Of a stretch of 64,000 nucleotides of DNA, positions 50,757-61,473 are shown piece after piece. A program made the translations under genes and the position numbers. The first letter of the stretch is position 1; each line of letters begins with the position of its first letter. The notes below the pieces were generated by a model. It had not been told where the DNA came from. It was given only the letters and a program-made list of their open reading frames with translations, and did no database searches. Origin of the DNA: an uncultured Butyrivibrio sp. (GTDB lineage Bacteria > Bacillota > Clostridia > Lachnospirales > Lachnospiraceae); the NCBI GenBank assembly GCA_946546925.1, contig CAMNOS010000002.1, forward strand, positions 1 through 64,000, given 5' to 3'.

Positions 50757-51701
50757 TTATCTTTCAGCCCGCATGGGATTATTCAGGAAGTCCTGGTAGG
50801 CCAGGCGGATACCGTCGTCCAGCTCTGTCTTGTAGGTCCAGCCAAGAGCCTTGGCCTTGGATACATCCAGGAGCTTTCTGGGGGTTCCGTTGGGCTTGGT
50901 TGGATCCCAGCGGATCTCACCGGTATAACCGATTATCCCGGCAACCTTCTCGGTGAGCTCCTTGATGGTGAGCTCTTTGCCGGTTCCGGCGTTTACGGTC
51001 TCGTTGCCGCTGTAGTTGTTCATAAGGAATACACAGAGGTTGGCAAGATCATCCACATACAGGAACTCTCTTAAGGGACTTCCGTCTCCCCAGCAGGTTA
51101 CGAAGGGGAGGTTCATCTCCTTGGCTTCATGGAATCTCCTGATGAGAGCCGGAAGCACGTGGGAGTGAGTCGGATGATAGTTGTCATTGGGACCATACAG
51201 GTTGGTGGGCATGACTGAGATGTAGTCGGTGCCGTACTGCTTGTTGAGGTATTCGCAGTACTTAAGGCCTGAGATCTTGGCCAGTGCGTAAGCTTCGTTG
51301 GTCTTTTCAAGCTCAGAGGTAAGAAGGCAGTCCTCCTTCATGGGCTGGGGTGCCATCCTGGGATAGATGCAGGAGGAACCCAGAAATTCCAGCTTTTTGC
51401 AGCCGTTCTTCCAGGCGGAGTTGATGACGTTCATCTCCAGTACCATGTTCTCGTACATGAAATCTGCAAGGGCCTGTGAGTTGCCCATGATGCCGCCAAC
51501 CTTGGCTGCGGCAAGGAATACATATTCGGGTCTTTGCTCAGCAAAGAAGTTCTCTACCTGGTCCTGTCTGATAAGGTCCAGTTCCTTGTGGGTTCTGGTG
51601 ATTATGTTGTTATAACCCTGTTTCTGAAGTTCTCTTACTATTGCCGAGCCAACCATTCCTCTGTGGCCGGCAACGTATATCTTGGCATTTTTTTCCATCA
51701 T
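50757..51701 (-). CDS. fcl: GDP-L-fucose synthase
   Basis: VAGHRGMVGSAIVRELQ, CIYPRMAPQPMKEDCLL; paired with gmd. Confidence 0.95.
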   Translation of the reverse strand: MMEKNAKIYVAGHRGMVGSAIVRELQKQGYNNIITRTHKELDLIRQDQVENFFAEQRPEYVFLAAAKVGGIMGNSQALADFMYENMVLEMNVINSAWKNGCKKLEFLGSSCIYPRMAPQPMKEDCLLTSELEKTNEAYALAKISGLKYCEYLNKQYGTDYISVMPTNLYGPNDNYHPTHSHVLPALIRRFHEAKEMNLPFVTCWGDGSPLREFLYVDDLANLCVFLMNNYSGNETVNAGTGKELTIKELTEKVAGIIGYTGEIRWDPTKPNGTPRKLLDVSKAKALGWTYKTELDDGIRLAYQDFLNNPMRAER

Positions 51702-51724
51702 GATCTTTGTCCTCTTTACTCTTA

Positions 51725-52816
51725 TTACTTATCGATACCTTTTTCAAGGAATTCTGCAAGATTGAATTCTACATGCTCGTTGGCTCTCTCCACGGCAACT
51801 TTGGCCATGTCGTGTTCAACCATGATGCGAACCAGATCCTCGAAGGATGTGCGCTGTGGATTCCAGTGGAGCTTCTCTTTGGCCTTGGTGGGATCGCCCC
51901 AGAGATTGACAACGTCTGTAGGTCTGTAGAAATCGGGAGATACTTCTATGAGTACCTTGCCGGTTGCCTTGTCGTAGCCCTTCTCATCGGCGCCTTCGCC
52001 CTTGAACTCAAGCTCGATTCCTGCATAGTGGAAAGCCAGCTGTGCAAATTCCCTTACTGAGTGCTGAACGCCTGTTGCGATAACGAAGTCCTCAGGCTTG
52101 TCGTTCTGAAGGATCAGCCACATACACTCAACATAGTCTCTGGCATAACCCCAGTCGCGAAGGCTTGAGAGGTTGCCGAGGTAGAGCTTGTCCTGCTTGC
52201 CCTGTGCAATTCTTGAGGCTGCAAGAGTGATCTTTCTGGTTACAAAGGTTTCGCCGCGCCTTTCTGACTCGTGGTTGAAAAGAATTCCGGAGCAGCAGAA
52301 CATGTTGTATGCTTCCCTGTATTCCTTGACGATCCAGTAGCCGTAGAGCTTGGCAACAGCATAGGGACTGTAAGGATGGAAGGGAGTGTTCTCATTCTGA
52401 GGGACCTCCTCAACCTTGCCGTAGAGCTCAGATGTGGAAGCCTGGTATATGCGGCAGGTCTCTGTAAGACCACAGAGCCTGACAGCCTCAAGAACTCTGA
52501 GAACACCTGTTGCGTCGACGTCAGCAGTAAACTCAGGTGAGTCAAAGGAAACCTGAACATGTGACTGAGCTGCCAGGTTGTATATCTCGTCCGGGCGAAC
52601 CTTGGATACAACTCCAAGAATGCTCATTGAGTCTCCCATATCTCCGTAGTGGAGGTGGAAGTTGGGCTTGCCCTCAAGATGAGCTATCCTCTCTCTGTAA
52701 TCCACGGAACTTCTTCTGATGATGCCGTGTACATCGTAGCCCTTTTCAAGGAGCAGCTCAGCAAGATATGATCCGTCCTGCCCTGTTATTCCGGTAATAA
52801 GTGCTTTTTTGGCCAT
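51725..52816 (-). CDS. gmd: GDP-mannose 4,6-dehydratase
   Basis: [50 protein letters not shown]. Confidence 0.97.
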   Translation of the reverse strand: MAKKALITGITGQDGSYLAELLLEKGYDVHGIIRRSSVDYRERIAHLEGKPNFHLHYGDMGDSMSILGVVSKVRPDEIYNLAAQSHVQVSFDSPEFTADVDATGVLRVLEAVRLCGLTETCRIYQASTSELYGKVEEVPQNENTPFHPYSPYAVAKLYGYWIVKEYREAYNMFCCSGILFNHESERRGETFVTRKITLAASRIAQGKQDKLYLGNLSSLRDWGYARDYVECMWLILQNDKPEDFVIATGVQHSVREFAQLAFHYAGIELEFKGEGADEKGYDKATGKVLIEVSPDFYRPTDVVNLWGDPTKAKEKLHWNPQRTSFEDLVRIMVEHDMAKVAVERANEHVEFNLAEFLEKGIDK

Positions 52817-52970
52817 ATATAACTCCTTTAAAGTAATGTTTGATTTTCACCTATAGCAATGAGTTATTTTATCATATTTTCCTGCTTGCGGAAAGGTTCT
52901 GCCGGGTGATGCAGGCAAACGTCTGAAGAAGCCGAAAAACCTGTAAAGAGCAGCACGGGAATTTTGTTCA

Positions 52971-52999
52971 TTGAAAGAAAAGGGCTTTAAGTGTAGAAT
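52971..52999 (+). promoter_or_regulatory. Sigma-A promoter TTGAAA-N17-TAGAAT upstream of the glycosyltransferase run
   Basis: two hexamers at 17-bp spacing about 57 nt before the SD-supported start at 53056. Confidence 0.6.
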
Positions 53000-53055
53000 A
53001 TTGAATAGGAATGCGCATTTTTGCGCTGTTTAAACATTTTAAGGGGATAGACCTG

Positions 53056-53994
53056 ATGTCACTTTTAAGTGTGATAGTGCCATGCTACAACGAGCAGGAT
53101 AATATTTTTGACTTCTATGATGAGCTCATGAAGAATGAGTCGTTCTTTAAGGGGGCCGGCGTTGAAACAGAGCTTATTTTTGTGGATGACGGCTCTACTG
53201 ACGATACCGCAGCGAGGGTAAAAGAGCTTGCCACCCGGGACAGAAGAATCCACCTTGTGAGTTTTTCAAGAAATTTTGGAAAAGAGGCGGGGATGTACGC
53301 CGGACTTAAAAAAGCTAAAGGCGACTATGTTGCCATAATGGACTGCGACCTGCAGGATCCGCCTGCACTTCTGCCTCAGATGTATAAGGCAGTGACTGAG
53401 GAGGGCTACGATTCTGTTGCAACCAGAAGAGTTGACAGAAAAGGCGAGCCACCGATCCGCTCTTTCTTTGCCAGGGCGTTCTACAGGATAATCAATAAGA
53501 TGACCAAGACCGAGATAGTGGACGGAGCAAGAGATTTTAGGCTCATGAACAGGAAATTTGTTGATGCGGTCCTGTCCATGGAGGAATACAACCGCTTTTC
53601 CAAGGGTATATTCGGCTGGGTCGGCTTTAAGAATAAATGGCTTGAGTTTGAGAATGTGGAGAGAAAGAAGGGAGAGACGAAATGGTCCTTCTGGAAGCTT
53701 TTTATCTACGCACTTGACGGAATCATGGCTTTTTCGACGGCACCTCTTGCTATGGCGTCCATTCTTGGAGTGTTCTTTTGTCTCGTGGCTTTTGTATTCA
53801 TTGTAGTGATCATCATCAGGCAGTGGACTGTAGGAGACCCCAACAACACAGTCGGATGGGCATCGATGGCCTGCATTGTCCTCTTTGTCAGCGGAGTGCA
53901 GCTCTTCAGCCTTGGAATTGTGGGTCAGTATCTGTCCAAGACATATCTGGAAGTTAAGAAGCGTCCCCTGTACATAGTCAAAGAGGAGTTGTAA
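53056..53994 (+). CDS. GtrB/DPM1-like family 2 glycosyltransferase with two C-terminal TM segments
   Basis: SVIVPCYNEQDNI, FVDDGSTDDT, DCDLQDPP, two TM; AAGGGG SD before ATG 53056. Confidence 0.93.
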   Translation: MSLLSVIVPCYNEQDNIFDFYDELMKNESFFKGAGVETELIFVDDGSTDDTAARVKELATRDRRIHLVSFSRNFGKEAGMYAGLKKAKGDYVAIMDCDLQDPPALLPQMYKAVTEEGYDSVATRRVDRKGEPPIRSFFARAFYRIINKMTKTEIVDGARDFRLMNRKFVDAVLSMEEYNRFSKGIFGWVGFKNKWLEFENVERKKGETKWSFWKLFIYALDGIMAFSTAPLAMASILGVFFCLVAFVFIVVIIIRQWTVGDPNNTVGWASMACIVLFVSGVQLFSLGIVGQYLSKTYLEVKKRPLYIVKEEL

Positions 53995-54740
53995 TGGTAA
54001 GTATTGTAGTGCCTGTACATAACGCGGCGGGTTTTATTGCAGATACAATACAGATGGTCTGTGGGCAGACCTATAAGGACTGGGAGCTGATCCTTGTGGA
54101 TGACGCGTCCACTGACGGAAGCGCCGATATCATTGAGAAGGTTATCAAGGGTCAGAAAAAGAGGATCCGTCTGATCAGACTAAGGCAGAACGGTGGTGCT
54201 GCCGGGGCCCGCAACGCGGGAATTGATGCTTCTTCCGGCAGGTTTATCGCTTTTCTTGACGCCGATGACATCTGGAGAAAAGAAAAGCTGGAAAAGCAGG
54301 TTGAGTTCATGGAAAAGACCGGGGCCGAGTTTTCTTTTCATGCTTATGAGTTTGGGGATGAGAACGCCAATCCCACAGGCAAGGTTGTGCGGGTGCCTGC
54401 GACCCTGAAATACAGGCAGGCTCTGTCAAGAACCGTTATTTTCACATCAACTGTTATGTTTGATACAGAGAAGATAGATATGGGAATAATCCATATGCCC
54501 AAGGTCCCGAGCGAAGACACCGCCACCTGGTGGAGGATCCTTAAGAGCGGATATGTCGCATATGGGCTTGATGAGAATCTCGCAATTTACAGGAGACCTA
54601 AGAAGTCACTTTCTTCCAACAAACTGGAAGCAATATACAGGATATGGTTTCTCTATAGAAATATAGCGGATCTGTCCATACCTGAATCACTATTTTATTT
54701 TGGAGGATGGGCTGTCAGAGCAACCTTAAGAAGGCTCTGA
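53994..54740 (+). CDS. Family 2 glycosyltransferase
   Basis: VSIVVPVHNAAGFIADTI, LVDDASTDGS, FLDADDIW. Confidence 0.93.
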   Translation: MVSIVVPVHNAAGFIADTIQMVCGQTYKDWELILVDDASTDGSADIIEKVIKGQKKRIRLIRLRQNGGAAGARNAGIDASSGRFIAFLDADDIWRKEKLEKQVEFMEKTGAEFSFHAYEFGDENANPTGKVVRVPATLKYRQALSRTVIFTSTVMFDTEKIDMGIIHMPKVPSEDTATWWRILKSGYVAYGLDENLAIYRRPKKSLSSNKLEAIYRIWFLYRNIADLSIPESLFYFGGWAVRATLRRL

Positions 54741-54755
54741 TACCCAAGGGAGCGT

Positions 54756-56216
54756 ATGAAACAAAGAGAATCAAAAAAGAGGGTAATGGTGCTGCTTTTG
54801 GGCTTTTTGGGGCTCTGCATGCAGACTGCAGTATACGCCTGGTTCTGGTTTAAGGTGTACTACCCGATAGTATCCAGCCCTCGTGTGAGCCAGGACGGAT
54901 ATGCACTCGGAAACGGACTTAAGCTCTATTTCCGTGGACATCTACTTATCCTGGGCATCTATTTTATTCTCCTTTTATTCTTTTCAAATACATATGGCGG
55001 ACTCAAGATAGGGTACCTCAGACCTATGGATGTATTCTTTTCCCAGATATTCGCCCTTTTTATGGTGAACTTCATCTCTTACTTCCAGATTGCCCTCTTG
55101 AACAACTGGCTGGTCAGAGTGATTCCTATGCTTGAGATATTTGTTCTGCAGCTTGTGATAGCTTTTGCCTGGGCATACATAACAAATGCTATTTACATGA
55201 GGATATTCCCGCCCAGGGAGCTTCTTCTTGTGAACGGAGTGTACCCGGAAGATGATATCGTGCGCAAGTTCAGCATGAGAAAAGACAAGTATCACATCGC
55301 TAAGAAGATGAATATCTCAGAGGGGATAGACGCAATATACAAGGAATGCCTCGGACACTATGACGGTGTTGTTATCTGGGATGTTCCAAGTCAGTTCAGG
55401 AACGGACTCGTTAAGTACTGCTACGGGCACAATATCAGAGTGTATGTTATGCCTAAGATAACAGATGTTCTTCTTAAGGGCTCATCGCAGCTGCATCTTT
55501 TTGATACGCCGGTGCTCCTTCTCAGGGAGTACTCCATTAAGATTGAGCAGAGAGCGATAAAGAGACTGTTTGATATAATCATATCCCTCATCCTCATTGT
55601 GGTTACTTCTCCAATAATGTTGATAACTGCTGTTATTATAAAGTGCTATGACAGAGGCCCTGTGCTCTACAAGCAGATAAGGTGCACCAGGGATCAGAAA
55701 GAGTTCAGGATCATGAAGTTCAGGAGCATGAGAGTTGACGCTGAGAAAGACGGCGTAGCAAGACTCGCTTCAAGGAATGACTCCAGGATAACTCCAATAG
55801 GCAGGTTCATAAGGTCCTGCAGAATTGACGAGCTGCCTCAGCTTTTCAACATACTTATCGGGGATATGTCCTTTATAGGCCCAAGACCCGAGAGGCCGGA
55901 GATCATCAAGCAGTATATTGAGGAGATGCCTGAGTTTGCTTTCAGAATGAAGGTCAAGGCCGGACTTGCAGGTTATGCCCAGGTTTACGGCAAATACAAC
56001 ACCACTCCCTACGACAAGTTAAAGCTTGACCTCACATATATTGAGAACTATTCGATCTGGCTGGACATTAAACTGATGCTTCTTACTGTTAAGATCCTCT
56101 TTACACCGGACAGCACAGAGGGCGTGGATGAGAACCAGATTACGGCAAGCAGAGCTATGGAGAATTCAGGTGATGGTGCAAAAGAGACTACAGATACTGA
56201 TATCAGCAGTAAATAA
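54756..56216 (+). CDS. Polyprenyl glycosylphosphotransferase (initiating sugar transferase)
   Basis: C-terminal KRLFDIIISLILIVVTSPIMLI, GPVLYKQIRCTRDQKEFRIMKFRSMR, GDMSFIGPRPERPE. Confidence 0.93.
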   Translation: MKQRESKKRVMVLLLGFLGLCMQTAVYAWFWFKVYYPIVSSPRVSQDGYALGNGLKLYFRGHLLILGIYFILLLFFSNTYGGLKIGYLRPMDVFFSQIFALFMVNFISYFQIALLNNWLVRVIPMLEIFVLQLVIAFAWAYITNAIYMRIFPPRELLLVNGVYPEDDIVRKFSMRKDKYHIAKKMNISEGIDAIYKECLGHYDGVVIWDVPSQFRNGLVKYCYGHNIRVYVMPKITDVLLKGSSQLHLFDTPVLLLREYSIKIEQRAIKRLFDIIISLILIVVTSPIMLITAVIIKCYDRGPVLYKQIRCTRDQKEFRIMKFRSMRVDAEKDGVARLASRNDSRITPIGRFIRSCRIDELPQLFNILIGDMSFIGPRPERPEIIKQYIEEMPEFAFRMKVKAGLAGYAQVYGKYNTTPYDKLKLDLTYIENYSIWLDIKLMLLTVKILFTPDSTEGVDENQITASRAMENSGDGAKETTDTDISSK

Positions 56217-56991
56217 GGATCCGATAAGCCTCATACCCTCGATGAAACTTGAGAGCGATGCCGTTCTGGTCAATCAGCTCATCGGCGATGGGACTCCGGA
56301 AGGCATTGCGCAGTCGGAGTACACGGCGGATTTTGATGGGATTAAAGTTAAAGTCATAAGCAGGTGCGAGAAGGGCGTGGGACTTTCCAGGAATACCGCA
56401 CTAATGCATTCAGACCGGGAGATCATTCAGTTTGGTGATGATGACATCGTCTACGAAGAGGGCTATGCAGAGAGGATAATCGCGGAATTTGATGCACATC
56501 CCGAGGCGGATGTGCTTCTTTTCAATGTCAGGGCGCAGGAGGGCAGAGAGACGTATTGGAACAGCGACTTTGCCAGAGTTTCCTGGATGAATTACGGAAG
56601 ATATCCGGCTTATGCCATATGCGCCAGACGGTATGCACTGATCAGAAGCGGGGTCAGATTTTCTCTCCTTTTTGGCGGAGGGGCGCCTTACATGAACGGT
56701 GAGGATTCTCTTTTTCTGCATGACTGCCTGAGGGCCGGACTGTCGGTGTACCGCACTCCGGTCGCCCTCGGTTATGAGAAAAAGAGCGCTTCCACATGGT
56801 TTAAGGGATATACCGACAAGTTCTTTTATGACAGGGGCGTTTTATACCATTTCCTTTATGGGAGACTGGCGCCGTTGTGGGGATTTCGTTTTCTTTTTAA
56901 GAACAGAAAAGAGATGTGTGCCGGCCTTGGGCTTTTGAAGTGCTATGGCCTCCTTTTAAAGGGAGTAAGGCACGGGAGAACTATCAGATGA
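56173..56991 (+). CDS. Glycosyltransferase family 2-like protein
   Basis: GVGLSRNTALMHSDREIIQFGDDDIVYEEGYAERI; likely start at 56173 inside ORF 56128. Confidence 0.75.
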   Translation: MVQKRLQILISAVNKDPISLIPSMKLESDAVLVNQLIGDGTPEGIAQSEYTADFDGIKVKVISRCEKGVGLSRNTALMHSDREIIQFGDDDIVYEEGYAERIIAEFDAHPEADVLLFNVRAQEGRETYWNSDFARVSWMNYGRYPAYAICARRYALIRSGVRFSLLFGGGAPYMNGEDSLFLHDCLRAGLSVYRTPVALGYEKKSASTWFKGYTDKFFYDRGVLYHFLYGRLAPLWGFRFLFKNRKEMCAGLGLLKCYGLLLKGVRHGRTIR

Positions 56992-57920
56992 GAAAACCTT
57001 TTTTTACCATAATTGTAGTTTCATATAATGCGGGGGAGAGACTCCTTAGGACTGTGGAGAGTGTGGTTCGCCAGTCCTTTGATGACTACTGCATATTCGT
57101 CAAGGACGGGATGTCGACAGACGGGTCAATTGAAAGGCTCAAGGAGGCCTTTGACGTCGGTAGCGCAGATGAATTCGGAAATAAACAGATAACGCTTATG
57201 GAGAGCTGCGACAACGGCATATATCACGCCATGAATATAGCCTCTTCTTTTGTAGAGGAGAAGGTTAAGGAGGGAAGGGCTTCGGATGGTGATTCGGCAG
57301 AGGGCGAGATAAGGCTTCTGCGCGCCGGTGAGAGCCCGTCATATATCTTTTTCCTGAACTGCGGTGACTATTTCAGGGACGATAAGGTGCTTCAGAGAGT
57401 ACATGACCTTATCACCGAGAGGAATCTTCGGGAGGGGACTACGCTTCCTGCCATCTACTACGGCGATATTTACGACTGTGCAGCGGGGGCAAAGGTTGCG
57501 TCCAATCCCAACATAGATGACTACGCATGCTACCGCAATGTGCCCTCACACCAGGCATGTTTCTACGATGAGAGGCTCATCTACAGAAACCCCTTTGACC
57601 TCAAATACAGAGTGCGTGCTGACTACGAGCAGTTCCTTCGCTGCTTTTACAGGGAGAAGGCCGACACCGTTTACATGCCTGTGGTCGTTGCAGACTATGA
57701 GGGCGGAGGATTTTCCGACCGGAATAAAAAGATTTCAGAACAGGAGAGAAGAGAGATCATCCGGATGTACCTCTCTGCTTCGCAGATAAGAAAGTACGAT
57801 CTTCTGAGGGCGCTCACACTTGCCCCTCTTCGCACTGCCCTTTCTTCTGGCAAGGTGACGGCGGGGGCGTACAACGCAATCAAAAATGCGATCTATTCAC
57901 TCAGGAGAAGAAAAAAGTAA
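56988..57920 (+). CDS. Family 2 glycosyltransferase
   Basis: FFTIIVVSYNAGERLLRTVESVVRQSFDDYCIFVKDGMSTDGS; start overlaps the upstream stop. Confidence 0.9.
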   Translation: MRKPFFTIIVVSYNAGERLLRTVESVVRQSFDDYCIFVKDGMSTDGSIERLKEAFDVGSADEFGNKQITLMESCDNGIYHAMNIASSFVEEKVKEGRASDGDSAEGEIRLLRAGESPSYIFFLNCGDYFRDDKVLQRVHDLITERNLREGTTLPAIYYGDIYDCAAGAKVASNPNIDDYACYRNVPSHQACFYDERLIYRNPFDLKYRVRADYEQFLRCFYREKADTVYMPVVVADYEGGGFSDRNKKISEQERREIIRMYLSASQIRKYDLLRALTLAPLRTALSSGKVTAGAYNAIKNAIYSLRRRKK

Positions 57921-57933
57921 GGAGCAGCAGGAA

Positions 57934-59232
57934 TTGAGAGTTCTTTGGCTTTGCAACATCATGCTCCCTGCCTATGCCAAGTCGCACGGCCTGGAGTATT
58001 CCTTCAGGGAGGGCTGGCTGTCAGGGTGTCTGACAAGAATAACTGAAGCAAAAAAGGGTGATACGCCCATTGAGCTTGGAGTATGCTTCCCTGCAGAGGG
58101 GGAAATTGCCTCTTCCTCTGAGGTTATAGACAATGTTACATACTATGGCTTCAGGGAGGATTTAAACCATCCTGAAATCTACGACGGAACTGTTGAGAAC
58201 AGGTTTCATGTAATTCTGGATGAGTTTAAGCCTGACATTGTCCATGTATTCGGAACTGAGTTCCCACATACCCTTGCCATGATAAGGGCCTTCGGAGAGC
58301 CGTCAAGAGTGCTTTTGGGAATCCAGGGTGTATGCGGAGCGATTGCCGCGGAATACATGGCAGGTATCCCTGAGGAAGTGCAGAAATCAGCTACTTTCAG
58401 GGACAGGATTAAGGATGATTCTCTTTTGCAGCAGCAGGAGAAGTTCAGAAACCGCGCGGAATATGAGCGTGAAGCCATCATGCTCGCGGGGAATATCACG
58501 GGAAGAACCGATTTTGACAGGCAGGAGACGTCGAGGATCAACCCCGATGCCAGATACTATGCCATGAATGAGACGATGCGCCCGTGCTTTTACATGGGAA
58601 AGTGGAGTGAAAAGAAGGCGCAGCCACACAGCATCTTCCTATCACAGGGCGACTACCCCCTCAAGGGCTTTCATTTTGTGCTTCAGGCCATGCCCAGAGT
58701 AATTGAGAAGTATCCGGATGCACACATCTATGTTGCGGGCAACAATATTATAGGCAGAGGTAAGAACGGAGCCCCCTTTTTCCTGAGGGCCAGCGCGTAC
58801 AGCAAGTATATTAAGGGACTCATCTCCAAATACAGACTCAAGAAAAAAATAACCATGGTTGGGATGCAGGACGATCAGGGAATGAAGGAGCAGTATCTGA
58901 AGGCGTCACTGTTCGTGTGCCCGTCGATAGTTGAGAACTCTCCCAATTCCCTCGGGGAAGCGATGCTTCTTGGAGTGCCGACTGTTGCTGCAAGGTGCGG
59001 CGGAATCCCAAGCATGCTCAACGAGCACAAGGACGGGCTCCTCTTCGAAAAGGGAGATCCCGAGGACCTCGCCAAGGCGATCCTTCAGATGTGGGATGAG
59101 CCTGTGATCGCCGCTGTGTACGGTGATAATGCCAGCATACATGCCAGGGTAACCCATAACCCCGACACCAATTACAAGAGACTTATTGAGATATATACCG
59201 AAATCTGCGCACAGCAGGGGGACGGGAAGTGA
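57934..59232 (+). CDS. Family 4 glycosyltransferase
   Basis: SIVENSPNSLGEAMLLGVPTVAARCGGIPSML; likely TTG start with AAGGAG SD. Confidence 0.9.
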   Translation: MRVLWLCNIMLPAYAKSHGLEYSFREGWLSGCLTRITEAKKGDTPIELGVCFPAEGEIASSSEVIDNVTYYGFREDLNHPEIYDGTVENRFHVILDEFKPDIVHVFGTEFPHTLAMIRAFGEPSRVLLGIQGVCGAIAAEYMAGIPEEVQKSATFRDRIKDDSLLQQQEKFRNRAEYEREAIMLAGNITGRTDFDRQETSRINPDARYYAMNETMRPCFYMGKWSEKKAQPHSIFLSQGDYPLKGFHFVLQAMPRVIEKYPDAHIYVAGNNIIGRGKNGAPFFLRASAYSKYIKGLISKYRLKKKITMVGMQDDQGMKEQYLKASLFVCPSIVENSPNSLGEAMLLGVPTVAARCGGIPSMLNEHKDGLLFEKGDPEDLAKAILQMWDEPVIAAVYGDNASIHARVTHNPDTNYKRLIEIYTEICAQQGDGK

Positions 59233-60434
59233 AGATTACATTTGTCTCCAACTACATAAATCATCATCAGCTGCCGTTTTGCAGGGCTATGGCGCAGTAT
59301 GGACGGGACGTGGAGTTCTTCTTCATACAGGTGATGCCAATGGAGGAAAAGAGAGTCAGCATGGGATGGTCTGTCGATGAGAGACTGCTTCCCTTCGTTG
59401 TCCTGTATTATGAGGATAAGGAGAGGGCTGAGAGACTTATTGAAGAGAGCGATGTTGTGCTGTTTGGCTGGACGGAGGGGCTGATAGAGGATATTGAGGA
59501 GAAGAGACTATCCTCGGGCAAACTTTCCTTCAGGGTGAGCGAACGCATCTACCGGGAGGGGCAGTGGAAGTTTTTAAGCCCCAAGGGCCTTATGCACAAA
59601 TACAGGGAGCATTTTGTCTACAGGAATCTTCCGGTCTATCTTCTTTGCACCGGTGCTTATGTGGCTTCGGACTTTCATCTTATCGAGAGTTACCCTGGCA
59701 AGATGCTCAAATGGGGGTATTTCCCCGATACGGGAGTGGACTGTTTTGCAAAAGACAGAACCGGCATGAAAGGCAGCCCTGAACCCCTGAAAATGCTGTG
59801 GGCGGGAAGGCTCATAGACCTAAAGCATCCGGAGTATGCAGTCAGGGCTGCGAAAACGCTCAGGCAAAAGGGACACTGGTTTGAACTTGATATCATAGGT
59901 GAGGGTCCAATGAAGGAGAGGCTTGAAGATATGGTATCTGCATTTGACCTTGGTGATGCTGTCAGGGTTCTGGGCGGCAGGAAACCTGCGCAGGTAATAG
60001 AAGCAATGAAGGGTGCGGATATATTTCTTTTCACCAGCAATTATCTTGAGGGCTGGGGAGCGGTGGTTAATGAAGCCATGCAGTGCGGCTGCGCATTAGT
60101 GGCGTCCGGCGAAGCGGGATCCGTGCCTTTCCTTATTGAGGACGGATTCAGTGGCCTTGTGTACGAAGATGGGAAGTATGAGTCTTTCGAGAAGAAACTT
60201 TTTAAGCTTTTTGATAAGCCTGAACTTGTCTCTCAGTACGGAGAAAGTGCTTTCCACACTATAAATAACACCTGGAATGCTAAGAGGGCAGCAGCAGAGC
60301 TTGTGAGATTCTGCGGAGAGTTCCTTTTAGGGAAAGATCCTCTTCCTGCGGAATATGGCCCCATGAGCAGGGCAGGAGTCATAAAGGCGCCGGGATTTGT
60401 GAGAACCCTGGAAGAGAAGAACAGGCTGGAGTAG
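59229..60434 (+). CDS. Family 4 glycosyltransferase
   Basis: LKMLWAGRLIDLKHPEYAVRAAK, FLFTSNYLEGWGAVVNEAMQCGCALVAS. Confidence 0.92.
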   Translation: MKITFVSNYINHHQLPFCRAMAQYGRDVEFFFIQVMPMEEKRVSMGWSVDERLLPFVVLYYEDKERAERLIEESDVVLFGWTEGLIEDIEEKRLSSGKLSFRVSERIYREGQWKFLSPKGLMHKYREHFVYRNLPVYLLCTGAYVASDFHLIESYPGKMLKWGYFPDTGVDCFAKDRTGMKGSPEPLKMLWAGRLIDLKHPEYAVRAAKTLRQKGHWFELDIIGEGPMKERLEDMVSAFDLGDAVRVLGGRKPAQVIEAMKGADIFLFTSNYLEGWGAVVNEAMQCGCALVASGEAGSVPFLIEDGFSGLVYEDGKYESFEKKLFKLFDKPELVSQYGESAFHTINNTWNAKRAAAELVRFCGEFLLGKDPLPAEYGPMSRAGVIKAPGFVRTLEEKNRLE

Positions 60435-60462
60435 TTAATGAACGCTGCAGCTGACGGAGGAA

Positions 60463-61473
60463 TTGATGCCAGACTGGAATAAAAAAATATCGGTTATCAT
60501 ACCGGCTTACAATATTGAGGATCTTCTGGAGAAGTGCGTATCTTCAGTCGCAAAGCAGGATTACCCGGCAGAACTCATGGAGATCATCGTGGTTGACGAC
60601 GGATCCACCGATGGGACAGGCAAAAAGGCGGATGAGCTTGCTGCAAGATATGGCAATGTATCCGTGATCCACAAAAAAAACGGCGGATCGAGCAGCGCAA
60701 GAAATGTGGGGATAGATGCTGCCACAGGTGACTACCTCGGATTTGTAGACAGTGACGATTTTGTTTCGCACGACATGTACAGGCTGCTTGTGGATGCAGC
60801 GGTGAGGCATGATGCGGACATGGTCCAGATATCGAGGGACGAGATCAGCGAGGATGGAAAGAGGCTTCCCGACGTTGTCACGCCCCCGGATGCAGAAGTG
60901 GTAGTGGATCCTCTTGAGCATTTCAGGACACTTCTTATGCACACCGGTGATGCCTCGTTTTGCACCAAGCTTACGAAGAGAAGCCTTTTTACTGAAGAAA
61001 TGCGTTTTCCCGAGGGAGAGCTCAACGAAGATTTCTATCTTATGATATTTATGCTGCAAAAGGTGAACAGGCTCGTTATTCTTCCCGATCAGTGCTATCA
61101 CGTATTTTACAGAACCGGCAGCAATTCCAGGAAGAAGGCAGAGGATAAGGATTATTTCCCATCGGTGTTCACGGATATAGTCAGAAATGCGGATGTGGCG
61201 CTCAAACTGGTCAATGGCTGCTGCCCGGATCTTACGCCTGTTGCGGAGAGGTTTGGCTTTGTCCAGAGGCTTGATTATCTGCTTCATATACCGACATCCA
61301 GGATGACAAGGAACAATGCCTTTTATATGGATGTTGTCAGCAATATTAGAAAAAACAGAGGAAAGATCCTGGGAAACCGATATCTGACGTCGAAACAGAA
61401 GCTGTATCTGCTGATTCTGTCGATTGCCCCGGGATTTGTCAGGAAGACCCATGCCAGGATCAAAGGACTTTAA
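60463..61473 (+). CDS. Family 2 glycosyltransferase
   Basis: KISVIIPAYNIEDLLEKCVSSVAKQDYPAELMEIIVVDDGSTDGT. Confidence 0.93.
   Translation: MMPDWNKKISVIIPAYNIEDLLEKCVSSVAKQDYPAELMEIIVVDDGSTDGTGKKADELAARYGNVSVIHKKNGGSSSARNVGIDAATGDYLGFVDSDDFVSHDMYRLLVDAAVRHDADMVQISRDEISEDGKRLPDVVTPPDAEVVVDPLEHFRTLLMHTGDASFCTKLTKRSLFTEEMRFPEGELNEDFYLMIFMLQKVNRLVILPDQCYHVFYRTGSNSRKKAEDKDYFPSVFTDIVRNADVALKLVNGCCPDLTPVAERFGFVQRLDYLLHIPTSRMTRNNAFYMDVVSNIRKNRGKILGNRYLTSKQKLYLLILSIAPGFVRKTHARIKGL

Noticed and set aside
60544-61452. 302-aa minus-strand ORF inside a GT2 gene
   Set aside because: Overlaps the conserved GT2 on the opposite strand; no domain signature.
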